DNA of 26,444 nucleotides from CAYUNI01 sp964446245 (GTDB taxonomy: Bacteria; Patescibacteriota; Minisyncoccia; Phycocordibacterales; XYD1-FULL-46-19), in contig CAYUNI010000008.1 in NCBI GenBank assembly GCA_964446245.1, positions 1 through 26,444 on the forward strand, in the 5' to 3' direction. A model generated the notes under the pieces. That model did not search any database, was not told the DNA's origin, and worked only from the letters and a program-made list of their open reading frames with translations. The translations under genes and the position numbers were made by a program. Shown here piece after piece: positions 15,066 to 21,526 of the stretch (its first letter is position 1; every line of letters begins with the position of its first letter).

Positions 15066-15599
15066 ATGAATCTATGGCACGATATTGAACCAGGAACAGC
15101 TGACGAAATCAATGTTATCGTCGAAATCAACAAAGGTTCACAAAACAAATACGAAATTGACAAAAAGACCGGTCTGATTGCTCTCGACCGCGCCGCCCAT
15201 ACCGCCCAACATTTCCCTTTTGATTACGGCTTTGTCCCGCAGTCTCTCTGGCACGACAACGACCCTCTGGATGTAGTAATCCTAACCACTTTCCCTCTTT
15301 TGCCGGGGGTATTGGTCCGAGTCCGTCCAGTGGCGATAATGCGGATGATCGACGGTGGTGAAGGTGATGATAAAATTATTGCTGTTCCGACCGATGATCC
15401 ACGCTGGGATAATGTTAAAGATTTAGCTGACATCAATCCTCATACCATCAAAGAAATTGAGCACTTTTATTCCACATATAAAAAATTACAAAACAAAGAA
15501 GTGGAGGTGACGGGCTTTGCTGGCGCCGGTGAAGCGAGAAATGCTTTTGATACTGGACTAAAACTCTACCAAGAAAAATACGCCCAAAATAAAGGCTAA
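15066..15599 (+). CDS. ppa: Inorganic pyrophosphatase (class I)
   Basis: Hydrolyses pyrophosphate to phosphate, pulling biosynthetic reactions forward; cytosolic and Mg-dependent. The 177-residue length fits family I. The signature DNDPLDVV supplies metal-binding aspartates, and EINKGSQNKYEIDKKTG, HFPFDYGFVP and the KIIAVPTDDPRW block are all canonical. The start at ATG 15066 (MNLWHDIEPG) matches homologues; the frame is open further upstream into nusA but that extension is not protein-like. It lies 37 bases after nusA on the same strand and has no Shine-Dalgarno sequence. Confidence 0.96.
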   Translation: MNLWHDIEPGTADEINVIVEINKGSQNKYEIDKKTGLIALDRAAHTAQHFPFDYGFVPQSLWHDNDPLDVVILTTFPLLPGVLVRVRPVAIMRMIDGGEGDDKIIAVPTDDPRWDNVKDLADINPHTIKEIEHFYSTYKKLQNKEVEVTGFAGAGEARNAFDTGLKLYQEKYAQNKG

Positions 15600-15621
15600 A
15601 ACACCACCTTCTGTTTATTTG

Positions 15622-15680
15622 TTTCCATTTTTCAAGGCCTGTTGTATAATTACCAAATAGGAAATATGCAACAGGCTTTG
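15622..15680 (+). promoter_or_regulatory. Promoter flanked by a 12-base inverted repeat
   Basis: TTTCCA (15622-15627), a 17-base spacer and TATAAT (15645-15650). A near-perfect 12-base inverted repeat brackets the -10 and predicted start: CAAGGCCTGTTG at 15633-15644 and CAACAGGCTTTG at 15669-15680 (one mismatch, 24-base spacing). It could be an operator or an RNA stem. The next gene starts at 15733. Confidence 0.5.
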
Positions 15681-15732
15681 TGCTTTTGGTTGTTGTTCCC
15701 TATAAAAATTAATTATTAATTAAAATAAACAT

Positions 15733-16461
15733 ATGAAAAAAATTATTTTATCCCTAGCCTTAGTCGGTCTCGTCGCCACTCCAGCCCTAGGCCTCGCTCA
15801 GACCACTACCGCTAGCAGTTCTGCTACCACCACTCCTCGCACTCAATGGCTAAAGGGTTGGTTCCAAGAAAGAAAAGAGATTATCAAAGAAAAACGCGAA
15901 GCTCTAAAAGAAAATCGAGAGCAATTAAAAGAGACTTTGAAAGAGAATCGCGAACAGGTGAAAGAAGAGATAAAAGATATCCGTGAGGAAATGAAAGAAG
16001 AGCGTGGCCGATTAGGCTTAGGGTCCACCACTGCTTCTACTACTGCCAGTAGCACTTTTAAAAATCTTAAAAAAGAAGCCAAAGAAAAAGTCTTCGATGC
16101 TCGCCTAAATGGCGCCAATTATTACGCTAAGTATTTAGTCAATCGTCTAACCAAACAATTCGAAAATCTTACTAATTTAGTCACCAGGCTAGAAGCAAGA
16201 ATTGCTGAATTTGATAAAAATGGCAAAAATACTACTGAAAGTAAGGCTCGATTAGCTGAAGCAAAGACTTTGATTACCAATGGTCAGACAGAGCTTTCTG
16301 CCCTACCTGCCAAATTGGCAACGATTACCGCTTCCTCAACCCCAAATGACAACCTAATCAAAAATCTACGTGACGGCGCCAGCTCGACAGTAGAAATTAT
16401 CCGCCAAGCTCACGCCAAAGTCGTAGACTCAATCTCTGCTCTCAAAGCATCTACAAAATAA
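15733..16461 (+). CDS. Secreted coiled-coil protein of unknown function
   Basis: A 242-residue protein with a signal peptide (MKKIILSLALVGLVATPALGLAQ, cleavage near 23). A Ser/Thr-rich linker is followed by a very Lys/Glu/Arg-rich region at about 48-96 with repeated KENREQ(L/V)KE heptads, predicted long helix or coiled coil. A second helical region (about 115-178) and a helical C-terminus (about 200-242) follow. No Cys and no recognised catalytic motif. A TAAAAT lies 6 bases before the ATG in addition to the promoter at 15622-15650. The next gene starts 25 bases after its stop, so the two probably form an operon. It resembles the generic 'DUF5667-like' or periplasmic helical proteins only in style. 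Confidence 0.7.
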   Translation: MKKIILSLALVGLVATPALGLAQTTTASSSATTTPRTQWLKGWFQERKEIIKEKREALKENREQLKETLKENREQVKEEIKDIREEMKEERGRLGLGSTTASTTASSTFKNLKKEAKEKVFDARLNGANYYAKYLVNRLTKQFENLTNLVTRLEARIAEFDKNGKNTTESKARLAEAKTLITNGQTELSALPAKLATITASSTPNDNLIKNLRDGASSTVEIIRQAHAKVVDSISALKASTK

Positions 16462-16486
16462 ATTATTAAGTTTAAGATAAACTCTA

Positions 16487-16756
16487 ATGGATAATCTAAA
16501 CAATATGGAGAAAGATAGCCAAGGACCAATCATCGGTGTAGTGCTAGTGGTAATCGTCTTGGTTTTAGGAGGACTTTATATGGTCTTCACTAGAGCTAAT
16601 CAAGGCCCAACTGCTTTGCCTACCGAAGAAAATTTCTCCAATCTTGGTCCAGCGATGAGCTCTTCGACTGAGCTTGAAGCAATCGAACAAGATGCTTCAG
16701 CTACTGCTCCAGCCAATCTCGAAGCTGAGCTTAACCAAATCGGTGCTGGTCAATAG
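16487..16756 (+). CDS. Small single-pass membrane protein
   Basis: An 89-residue protein with a polar N-terminus, a TM helix at about 14-34 (PIIGVVLVVIVLVLGGLYMVF) and an acidic, Ala/Ser/Thr-rich outer tail ending NQIGAGQ. It follows the coiled-coil gene by 25 bases. No Shine-Dalgarno sequence; ATG 16487 is chosen, and ATG 16505 is a possible alternative. No family recognised. A role alongside the secreted coiled-coil protein is inferred only from adjacency. Confidence 0.6.
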   Translation: MDNLNNMEKDSQGPIIGVVLVVIVLVLGGLYMVFTRANQGPTALPTEENFSNLGPAMSSSTELEAIEQDASATAPANLEAELNQIGAGQ

Positions 16757-16779
16757 CGCTAGAGTTTAAAACAACACCA

Positions 16780-16822
16780 AATCAAAAACCGCCTCATTTA
16801 AAAACTGGGGTGGTTTTTGATT
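16780..16822 (+). terminator. Terminator after the small membrane-protein gene
   Basis: A 14-pair stem, AATCAAAAACCGCC (16780-16793) with GGTGGTTTTTGATT (16809-16822; one G-U pair). The T-rich right arm serves as the T-tract. Confidence 0.7.
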
Positions 16823-16840
16823 ACTTCCAGACACAAAAAA

Positions 16841-16868
16841 TTGCTTTTTTAGAAAATTATGATATAAT
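16841..16868 (+). promoter_or_regulatory. Promoter of the SD-led 79-residue gene
   Basis: TTGCTT (16841-16846), a 16-base spacer and TATAAT (16863-16868), with TGA directly before it (extended -10). Predicted start near 16875, giving a leader of about 40 bases that ends in a strong Shine-Dalgarno sequence. Confidence 0.7.
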
Positions 16869-16915
16869 TAGAGAAGATCTTCAAAAAACTAACCCCTCAG
16901 GGGAGGAGTGGCAAA

Positions 16916-17155
16916 ATGAGACTAAAGCTAGTATTTCTGGCGCTGTGGATGCTGGTCTTTGCCAGTACCATGGTCGCACCCCTCCTACCCCTAGAGCCAA
17001 GGGAGATTTTCTTTGCTCTAGGGGTGGCTACGGTGACCTTGGCAAGCGCCAATATTTTCCTCCTCCAAATGAAGCAAAGATCTTCAAGGAGGAAAAGGGT
17101 TGTCCGCCGAAAAAATCTCGGCCGTCTACTCAACGACGGCCGAGAGATCACTTGA
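16916..17155 (+). CDS. Small two-TM membrane protein with basic tail
   Basis: A 79-residue protein: two hydrophobic helices (about 4-24 and 31-51) and a strongly basic C-terminus (KQRSSRRKRVVRRKNLGR). It has a real Shine-Dalgarno sequence, GGGGAGGAG, 8 bases before the ATG, a rarity in this window. That SD is the right half of a short CCCCTCAGGGG hairpin that could hide it. It has its own extended -10 promoter and a terminator, so it is monocistronic. A hairpin (TCTCGGCCGTC at 17116-17126 with its complement at 17135-17145) lies inside its last codons. No family recognised; this frame is preferred over the overlapping 118-codon one because of the SD and the TM pattern. Confidence 0.65.
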   Translation: MRLKLVFLALWMLVFASTMVAPLLPLEPREIFFALGVATVTLASANIFLLQMKQRSSRRKRVVRRKNLGRLLNDGREIT

Positions 17156-17156
17156 G

Positions 17157-17181
17157 CCTACATTAGTCCGACTAATGTAGG
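17157..17181 (+). repeat. 12-base inverted repeat in the 3' UTR
   Basis: CCTACATTAGTC (17157-17168), one central base, then its exact complement to 17181. It sits between the hairpin at the end of the 79-residue gene and the terminator. Its core, ACATTAGTC-N-GACT-(A/T)-ATGT, recurs at 23869-23887. Confidence 0.6.
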
Positions 17182-17182
17182 G

Positions 17183-17220
17183 AAAAGACCCTTTACCCAA
17201 GGGTCTTTTTCTTTTTTCTT
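17183..17220 (+). terminator. Intrinsic terminator of the 79-residue gene
   Basis: AAAAGACCCTT (17183-17193) pairs with AAGGGTCTTTT (17199-17209) over a 5-base loop and is followed by a T-rich tract (TCTTTTTTCTT). Textbook intrinsic terminator. Confidence 0.88.
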
Positions 17221-17257
17221 AAATCTAATTTTCCAAATCAAGCTCAAATTTTAAATG

Positions 17258-17285
17258 TTGCAAAATCGATTATTTCAGGTAGGAT
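17258..17285 (+). promoter_or_regulatory. Possible tig promoter
   Basis: TTGCAA (17258-17263), a 16-base spacer and TAGGAT (17280-17285), between the terminator above and the ATG at 17318. It overlaps the first codons of the longer reading frame from ATG 17255, which supports the later start. Confidence 0.35.
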
Positions 17286-17317
17286 TAGACCATTGTCAAA
17301 AAATTAATCAATATTCA

Positions 17318-18370
17318 ATGCACCAAGTCACGATCAAAAATTTAGAAAAATCCACCATCGAAATTGAGGGAGAAATTTCTGTCGAAAAATTTGAAACTTA
17401 CCGCCCAGCAGTTATCAAACGTCTCAATCAAGAGCTAAGTTTTGACGGTTTCCGCAAAGGAAACGCTCCAGAAAAGATGGTCGTAGATAAAGTAGGCGAA
17501 GAAAATATTTTATTCGATATGGCTGAATTAGCTCTTCAGGACGCTTATCCAGAAATAATTTTAGAACAAAAACTCGATGTAATCGGTCGACCAGCAATTA
17601 GCCTCACCAAAGTGGCTTCGGGTAATCCCCTAGGCTTTAAAATTAAAACTGCTCTGATGCCCAAATTAGAACTACCAAACTATTCTCAAATGGCCGAAAA
17701 AATTGCAAGTGAAAAAGAGGAAGTGATAGAAATTTCCGAAGATGAGGTAAACAAGGTTTTAGAAGATATTCGCAAACAACGAGCGCTCACCCACCATCAC
17801 CACGACGGAAACTGTGACCATGATCACGAAAAAGAGCCGGAATTACCCGAATTAAACGATGATTTTGCTAAATCACTAGGTCAATTCCAAGACCTGGCCG
17901 ACCTGCGCGCTAAAATAAAAGAAAATTTAGATTTAGAGAAAAAACACCAAATCAAAGAAAAGAAACGGATGACAATCGTCGAAGGAATTCGCACTGAAAC
18001 AAAGTTAGAATTGCCTGATATTTTAATTGAATCCGAATTAGATAAAATGCTCGCCGAATTGGCCGGGCAGATCGAAGGGGCGGGACTTAAATTTGAAGAT
18101 TATTTAACCCATCTCAAAAAAACTAAAGAAGAACTAAAGGAAGCTTGGCGAGCCGATGCCGAAAAAAGGGTGGCAATTAGTCTAATCTTGACCGAAATCG
18201 CTGCTCGAGAAAAAATTACCCCCACAGAAGAAGAGCTGGAAAAAGAGATCAATTATTTAACTAGCCATTATCAAGGAGTCGATACCACCCGAGCTCGCGC
18301 CTATGCCACTACCGTTCTCACCAATGAGAAGACCTTTGCTTGGCTAGAAGAAGGCGGTTCGAAAAAGTAG
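17318..18370 (+). CDS. tig: Trigger factor lacking the PPIase domain
   Basis: Ribosome-associated chaperone that meets nascent chains at the exit tunnel. ATG 17318 (MHQVTIKNLEKSTIEI) matches the family N-terminus; the frame is open from ATG 17255 but the extra 21 residues do not look native. The protein has 350 residues, against about 430 for E. coli. The ribosome-binding domain is intact, with GFRKGNAPEKMV at 44-55. After DEVNKVLEDIRKQRAL (142-157), where the FKBP-type PPIase domain should start, there is only a short His/Asp-rich linker (HHHHDGNCDHDHE, 159-171), then ELPELNDDFAKSLG, which begins the C-terminal substrate-binding domain. The PPIase domain is therefore missing. It lies after a terminator and is transcribed alone or with clpP (123 bases downstream). 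Confidence 0.92.
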   Translation: MHQVTIKNLEKSTIEIEGEISVEKFETYRPAVIKRLNQELSFDGFRKGNAPEKMVVDKVGEENILFDMAELALQDAYPEIILEQKLDVIGRPAISLTKVASGNPLGFKIKTALMPKLELPNYSQMAEKIASEKEEVIEISEDEVNKVLEDIRKQRALTHHHHDGNCDHDHEKEPELPELNDDFAKSLGQFQDLADLRAKIKENLDLEKKHQIKEKKRMTIVEGIRTETKLELPDILIESELDKMLAELAGQIEGAGLKFEDYLTHLKKTKEELKEAWRADAEKRVAISLILTEIAAREKITPTEEELEKEINYLTSHYQGVDTTRARAYATTVLTNEKTFAWLEEGGSKK

Positions 18371-18493
18371 CTTGTTTTTAAGACAATAAAGTGGTTTAAT
18401 TTTTAGGTCTTTCTTATTAGTCTTGCTAAACGCTTGTTTCTAAATTAAAAACTGAAATCTTGCGTTTTGCATTTTACACTTTAAATAAATCTT

Positions 18494-19075
18494 ATGTTAA
18501 TCCCAACCGTAATTGAAAAGTCCCCCCAAGGTGAGCGCGCCTATGACATCTATTCACGCCTTCTCAAAGAACGAATAGTATTTTTAGGTGGTCCAATAGA
18601 TGACAATTTAGCCAATATCATCATTGCTCAATTACTCTTCTTAGATTCCGAGGATAGCAAAAAAGATATTACCCTTTATGTGAATTCTCCGGGTGGCTCG
18701 GTCACTTCTACTCTCGCCATCATCGATACAATGAACCTAGTGAAGTCTGATGTTTCGACAGTCTGTGTTGGCATGGCCGCCTCTGGAGGAGCTTGGACAC
18801 TCGCCGCGGGCAAAAAGGGCAAACGCTATGCTCTACCAAACGCCGAAATGATGATTCATCAACCTCTTGGGGGGACCGAAGGTCAAGCTTCTGATATCGC
18901 CATTACTGCCAAACATATCCTTCGTACAAAAGAAAATTTAGTTAAAATGATGGCGAAATTCACCGGCAAGCCAGAAACCCAAATCGAAAAAGATGTTGAT
19001 CGTGATTTCTATATGTCTGCCGAGGAAGCCAAAAAGTATGGCTTGATTGATGAAATAATCAAACCAAAGAAATAG
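18494..19075 (+). CDS. clpP: ATP-dependent Clp protease proteolytic subunit
   Basis: Serine peptidase that forms the tetradecameric chamber fed by Clp ATPases. The 193 residues contain the full catalytic triad: Ser97 in GMAASGGA, His122 in MMIHQPLGG and Asp171 in DVDRDFYMS. YVNSPGGSV supplies the oxyanion-hole glycines. The oligomerisation handle region and the C-terminal YGLIDEIIKPK are normal. The active-site context is AASGGA rather than the common AASMGA. The start at ATG 18494 (MLIPTVIEKSPQGERAYDIYS) is canonical and has no Shine-Dalgarno sequence. No clpX follows in the window. A strong hairpin terminator lies 29 bases after the stop. Confidence 0.97.
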   Translation: MLIPTVIEKSPQGERAYDIYSRLLKERIVFLGGPIDDNLANIIIAQLLFLDSEDSKKDITLYVNSPGGSVTSTLAIIDTMNLVKSDVSTVCVGMAASGGAWTLAAGKKGKRYALPNAEMMIHQPLGGTEGQASDIAITAKHILRTKENLVKMMAKFTGKPETQIEKDVDRDFYMSAEEAKKYGLIDEIIKPKK

Positions 19076-19104
19076 GTTTAAATCCTTTCTCGCAAAATTC
19101 TTAG

Positions 19105-19137
19105 CCCCTAGTTTGGCTCTGCCAAACTAGGGGTTTT
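19105..19137 (+). terminator. clpP terminator
   Basis: A perfect 12-pair stem, CCCCTAGTTTGG (19105-19116) and its complement (19122-19133), 5-base loop, then TTTT. It is directly followed by the dispersed repeat that starts at 19135. Confidence 0.88.
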
Positions 19138-19335
19138 CGGCATTTCTGTATTCAAAAGGTCGGACCTCGCTGGTACTCCAGAGAAGTCCGACCTTTCTGC
19201 TCCCCGTCCGTATCATTCGGTTTAAGGCCTGCCCTTAAGTGAGTCCAAGGGCGGGCCTTTCTGCTTCCTGTTTCCGTCTTCATTCGTAAATTCGTATCAA
19301 GCCTTCATATCGAGTTATCCGCGTTTTATCCGTTT
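19135..19335 (+). repeat. Dispersed intergenic repeat, copy 1 (tandem hairpins)
   Basis: Bases 19135-19288 are identical to 25920-26073 (154 bases, offset 6785), and similarity continues with scattered mismatches to about 19330. It contains two hairpins: AAGGTCGGAC with GTCCGACCTT (about 19156-19195; the interior is also largely paired, CTGG/CCAG) and AAGGCCTGCCCTT with AAGGGCGGGCCTT (about 19223-19259). Each is followed by TTTCTGCT. No open frame of note. It could be a tandem terminator, a non-coding RNA or a small mobile repeat. Confidence 0.85.
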
Positions 19336-19500
19336 TAATCTGCGCCTTATCCACCCTCGCCTCGCCTTAGCTTTCCTTGACCTTTCGTAGCTTTACGCGG
19401 AAGAGGTAGCGAAGGCGGGTTCTAATCCGTGTTCCGCCGTCCGCCAGCCGGCGGAGGCGGGGTCTGCGTTCAGTCAGCATTTGATCCACGCCTACTCTCT
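19336..19500. repeat. GC-rich REP-like element between clpP and rny
   Basis: No gene here. The stretch has phrases such as ATCCGCG and AATCTGCG, then a palindromic block around TCCGCCAGCCGGCGGA (19440-19454) followed by GGCGGAGGCGGGGTCTGCGT and GTCAGCATTT. The last part matches the element at 2532-2566 with few changes, so both belong to one dispersed family. Confidence 0.55.
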
Positions 19501-19529
19501 TTGACTCTCTCCGCAAACTCTGATACTAT
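19501..19529 (+). promoter_or_regulatory. rny promoter
   Basis: TTGACT (19501-19506), a 17-base spacer and TACTAT (19524-19529) preceded by TGA (extended -10). One of the best promoters in the window. Predicted start about 19536, giving a leader of about 158 bases before the rny ATG. The leader ends in a hairpin, AAGCGG-TCAC-CCGCTT (19675-19690), 3 bases before the ATG, and has no Shine-Dalgarno sequence. Confidence 0.7.
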
Positions 19530-19693
19530 GAAAATGTCAAGTTTTATCAAAGTTAATTTACCGACCGCTCCTCTTTATCCTACACTATGCTTTTGATCAA
19601 TAAATTGTCAGCCAAATCACTGTCCTTTCGATCAAACACTTAATTTATTAAGGCATTTTCTCGGTTAAAGTAGTAAGCGGTCACCCGCTTATT

Positions 19694-21223
19694 ATGAGTT
19701 TATTAAAATTATTATTACTAATCGGTGGCTCCGGTTTGGGCGGTGTCGTGATTGGTTATTTCTTGCGTTGGCTCGTCACCCTTGGCCAAAAAGGGTCGAT
19801 TGAGTTAACAATCAAACAGTCTCTTCTTGAGGCGAAAGATCGTGCCCAAACAATAATCGATGAAGCGGAGAAAGAGGCTAGTCGCCTTACTCAAGAGCTT
19901 CGCAAAAAAGAAGAAGAAAAAGAACAGCAATTAAAAAAGCTCGAGGATCGTTTGATTAAAAAAGATGAGCTTTTAGATCGTCGCCAGACCGACATCGACA
20001 AAGACGCCGAGGAAATAAAAAAGAAAATTGAGGAGATCCGTGAGATAAAAGAAAAAGCGACCACCATACTGGCCGAGCGAGAAAAAGAGCTCGAACGAGT
20101 AGCCAAATTAACCAAAGAAGAAGCCAAAGAAGAAATCATCACTCAGGCCGAGAAAGATTACGAGGAAGATATCCTTATTCGACTACACAAGCTCGAACAA
20201 AATGGTCTCGATCGTCTAGAAGTAAAAGCCCGCGACATCATCTCGACAGTAATCCAGCGCCTTTCAACCAGCACCGTTCCGGAAGTAATGTCGACGACAG
20301 TCGACATACCATCAGACGACATCAAAGGAAAAATAATTGGTAAGGAGGGTCGAAATATCCGCGCCTTTGAAAAAGCGACTGGTGTAGAAGTAATCATCGA
20401 TGACACTCCGGGTTCAATTGTCCTGTCTTCTTTCGACCCTGTCCGTCGTCAAATTGCCAAAGTCGCTCTCGAGGCCCTAATCGCTGACGGACGCATTCAA
20501 CCAGCCAAAATCGAAGAGCTCGTCGACAAATCAAAAGAAGAGGTCTCTAAAATCATTAAAGAGAAAGGGGAACAAGCGGCTTATGAAGCTGGTGTCTTCA
20601 ATCTCGACCAACGAATCCTTCTTATTTTAGGTCGTCTACATTTTCGAACTAGCTATGGTCAAAATGTCCTCCAACACTCAATCGAAATGGCTCACTTAGC
20701 AGGGATGATGGCTGAAGAATTAAAAGCAGATATTCAAGTGGCTAAAGCTGGCGCCCTTTTACACGATATCGGCAAGGCCGTAGATCACGAAATTCAAGGG
20801 ACTCATGTCGAAATCGGTCGCCGTATTTTGGAAAAATTTGGTGCAAGCGAAGCGATCATTAAAGCAATGCAATCGCACCACGAAGAGTACCCTTATGAAA
20901 CATTAGAATCGGTCATTGTTAAGGCCGCTGATGCTATTTCCGGAAGTCGCCCAGGGGCTCGCCGAGACAGTATAGAAAATTATCTTAAGCGACTAAAAGA
21001 TCTCGAAGATATTGCTAACGCTTTCCCGGGAATCGAAAAAAGTTATGCAATTGCCGCTGGCCGAGAAATTCGTATTTTTGTTCGTCCAGAAAATGTCACC
21101 GACCTAGAAGCCAGACAACTAGCCCGTGATATTGCCCTTAACATCGAAAAAGACCTTAAATATCCAGGTGAAATAAAGGTGACAGTCATTCGCGAAACCA
21201 GAGTAATCGATTTTGCAAGATAG
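19694..21223 (+). CDS. rny: Ribonuclease Y
   Basis: Membrane-anchored endoribonuclease that initiates mRNA decay. The 509 residues follow the family order: N-terminal TM helix (about 3-26, LLKLLLLIGGSGLGGVVIGYFLRW), a long charged coiled coil (about 40-190), a KH domain with IIGKEGRNIRAFEKATGVEVIIDDTP, and an HD domain with the metal-binding LLHDIGKAVDHE, then the ADAISGSRPGARRDSIENY segment typical of RNase Y. The start at ATG 19694 is fixed by the TM helix. It has its own strong promoter and a long structured leader, and ends at a 19-pair perfect hairpin. Confidence 0.97.
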   Translation: MSLLKLLLLIGGSGLGGVVIGYFLRWLVTLGQKGSIELTIKQSLLEAKDRAQTIIDEAEKEASRLTQELRKKEEEKEQQLKKLEDRLIKKDELLDRRQTDIDKDAEEIKKKIEEIREIKEKATTILAEREKELERVAKLTKEEAKEEIITQAEKDYEEDILIRLHKLEQNGLDRLEVKARDIISTVIQRLSTSTVPEVMSTTVDIPSDDIKGKIIGKEGRNIRAFEKATGVEVIIDDTPGSIVLSSFDPVRRQIAKVALEALIADGRIQPAKIEELVDKSKEEVSKIIKEKGEQAAYEAGVFNLDQRILLILGRLHFRTSYGQNVLQHSIEMAHLAGMMAEELKADIQVAKAGALLHDIGKAVDHEIQGTHVEIGRRILEKFGASEAIIKAMQSHHEEYPYETLESVIVKAADAISGSRPGARRDSIENYLKRLKDLEDIANAFPGIEKSYAIAAGREIRIFVRPENVTDLEARQLARDIALNIEKDLKYPGEIKVTVIRETRVIDFAR

Positions 21224-21245
21224 ATCATAAATTATAAAGTTTAAT

Positions 21246-21285
21246 AATGTAGACAAATTTCGCGACCGCGAAATTTGTCTACATT
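21246..21285 (+). terminator. 19-pair perfect hairpin after rny
   Basis: A perfect inverted repeat, 21246-21264 and 21267-21285, with only 2 central bases (AC); the arms start AATGTAGACAAATTTCG. It begins 22 bases after the rny stop. No long T-run follows, so it may protect the 3' end or terminate weakly. Confidence 0.65.
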
Positions 21286-21397
21286 TGGTCTAAAGTCTTT
21301 TGCCACACCTATATTTTGATCGTTTTTGATTTTTAAAATCAGAAATAAATAGACGCTAATTTGCAAACAAAATACTAATTAAGGTTGCAAAAGGGTT

Positions 21398-21458
21398 GGG
21401 CAAGCCCCCACGCCAACTTTGGTCTCATCGATTTCAAAGTTGGCGTAAGGGCTTGCCC
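21398..21458. repeat. Long inverted repeat upstream of the HU gene
   Basis: GGGCAAGCCC (21398-21407) plus ACGCCAACTTT (21410-21420) face AAAGTTGGCGT (21436-21446) plus GGGCTTGCCC (21449-21458): 21 perfect pairs with one 2x2 interruption and a 15-base loop. The right arm contains the -35 (TTGCCC) of the HU promoter. It could be an operator, a cruciform or a terminator of upstream reading. Confidence 0.75.
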
Positions 21459-21481
21459 TAAAATACGGCTTCAGATATAAT
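21453..21481 (+). promoter_or_regulatory. HU gene promoter
   Basis: TTGCCC (21453-21458), a 17-base spacer and TATAAT (21476-21481). Predicted start about 21488 and a leader of about 39 bases, which contains AAGG (21518-21521) as a weak Shine-Dalgarno sequence 5 bases before the ATG. Confidence 0.75.
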
Positions 21482-21526
21482 GTTTAACAGTAAGGTCGTC
21501 ATTAGTAACTTATTAACAAGGCTAAT

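Noticed and set aside
16810..17166. 118-codon frame overlapping the 79-residue gene
   Set aside because: Begins upstream of the promoter and runs through the SD region; no SD of its own and not protein-like. The 79-codon frame has an SD and TM helices.
16875..17210. Possible tmRNA, RNase P RNA or 6S RNA
   Set aside because: None of the conserved cores of these RNAs could be found, and the coding frame explains the centre.
17255..17317. Upstream 21-codon extension of trigger factor
   Set aside because: The extension does not resemble a trigger factor N-terminus and overlaps a likely promoter; ATG 17318 fits the family.
19135..19500. Possible CRISPR array or integron attC array
   Set aside because: Only two different hairpins per unit, no regular spacer-repeat pattern, no cas or integrase gene nearby.
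21480..21510. Third copy of the ACATTAGTC motif near the HU start
   Set aside because: Only CATTAGT and ACTTAT match; symmetry is lost, so it is not distinguishable from chance.
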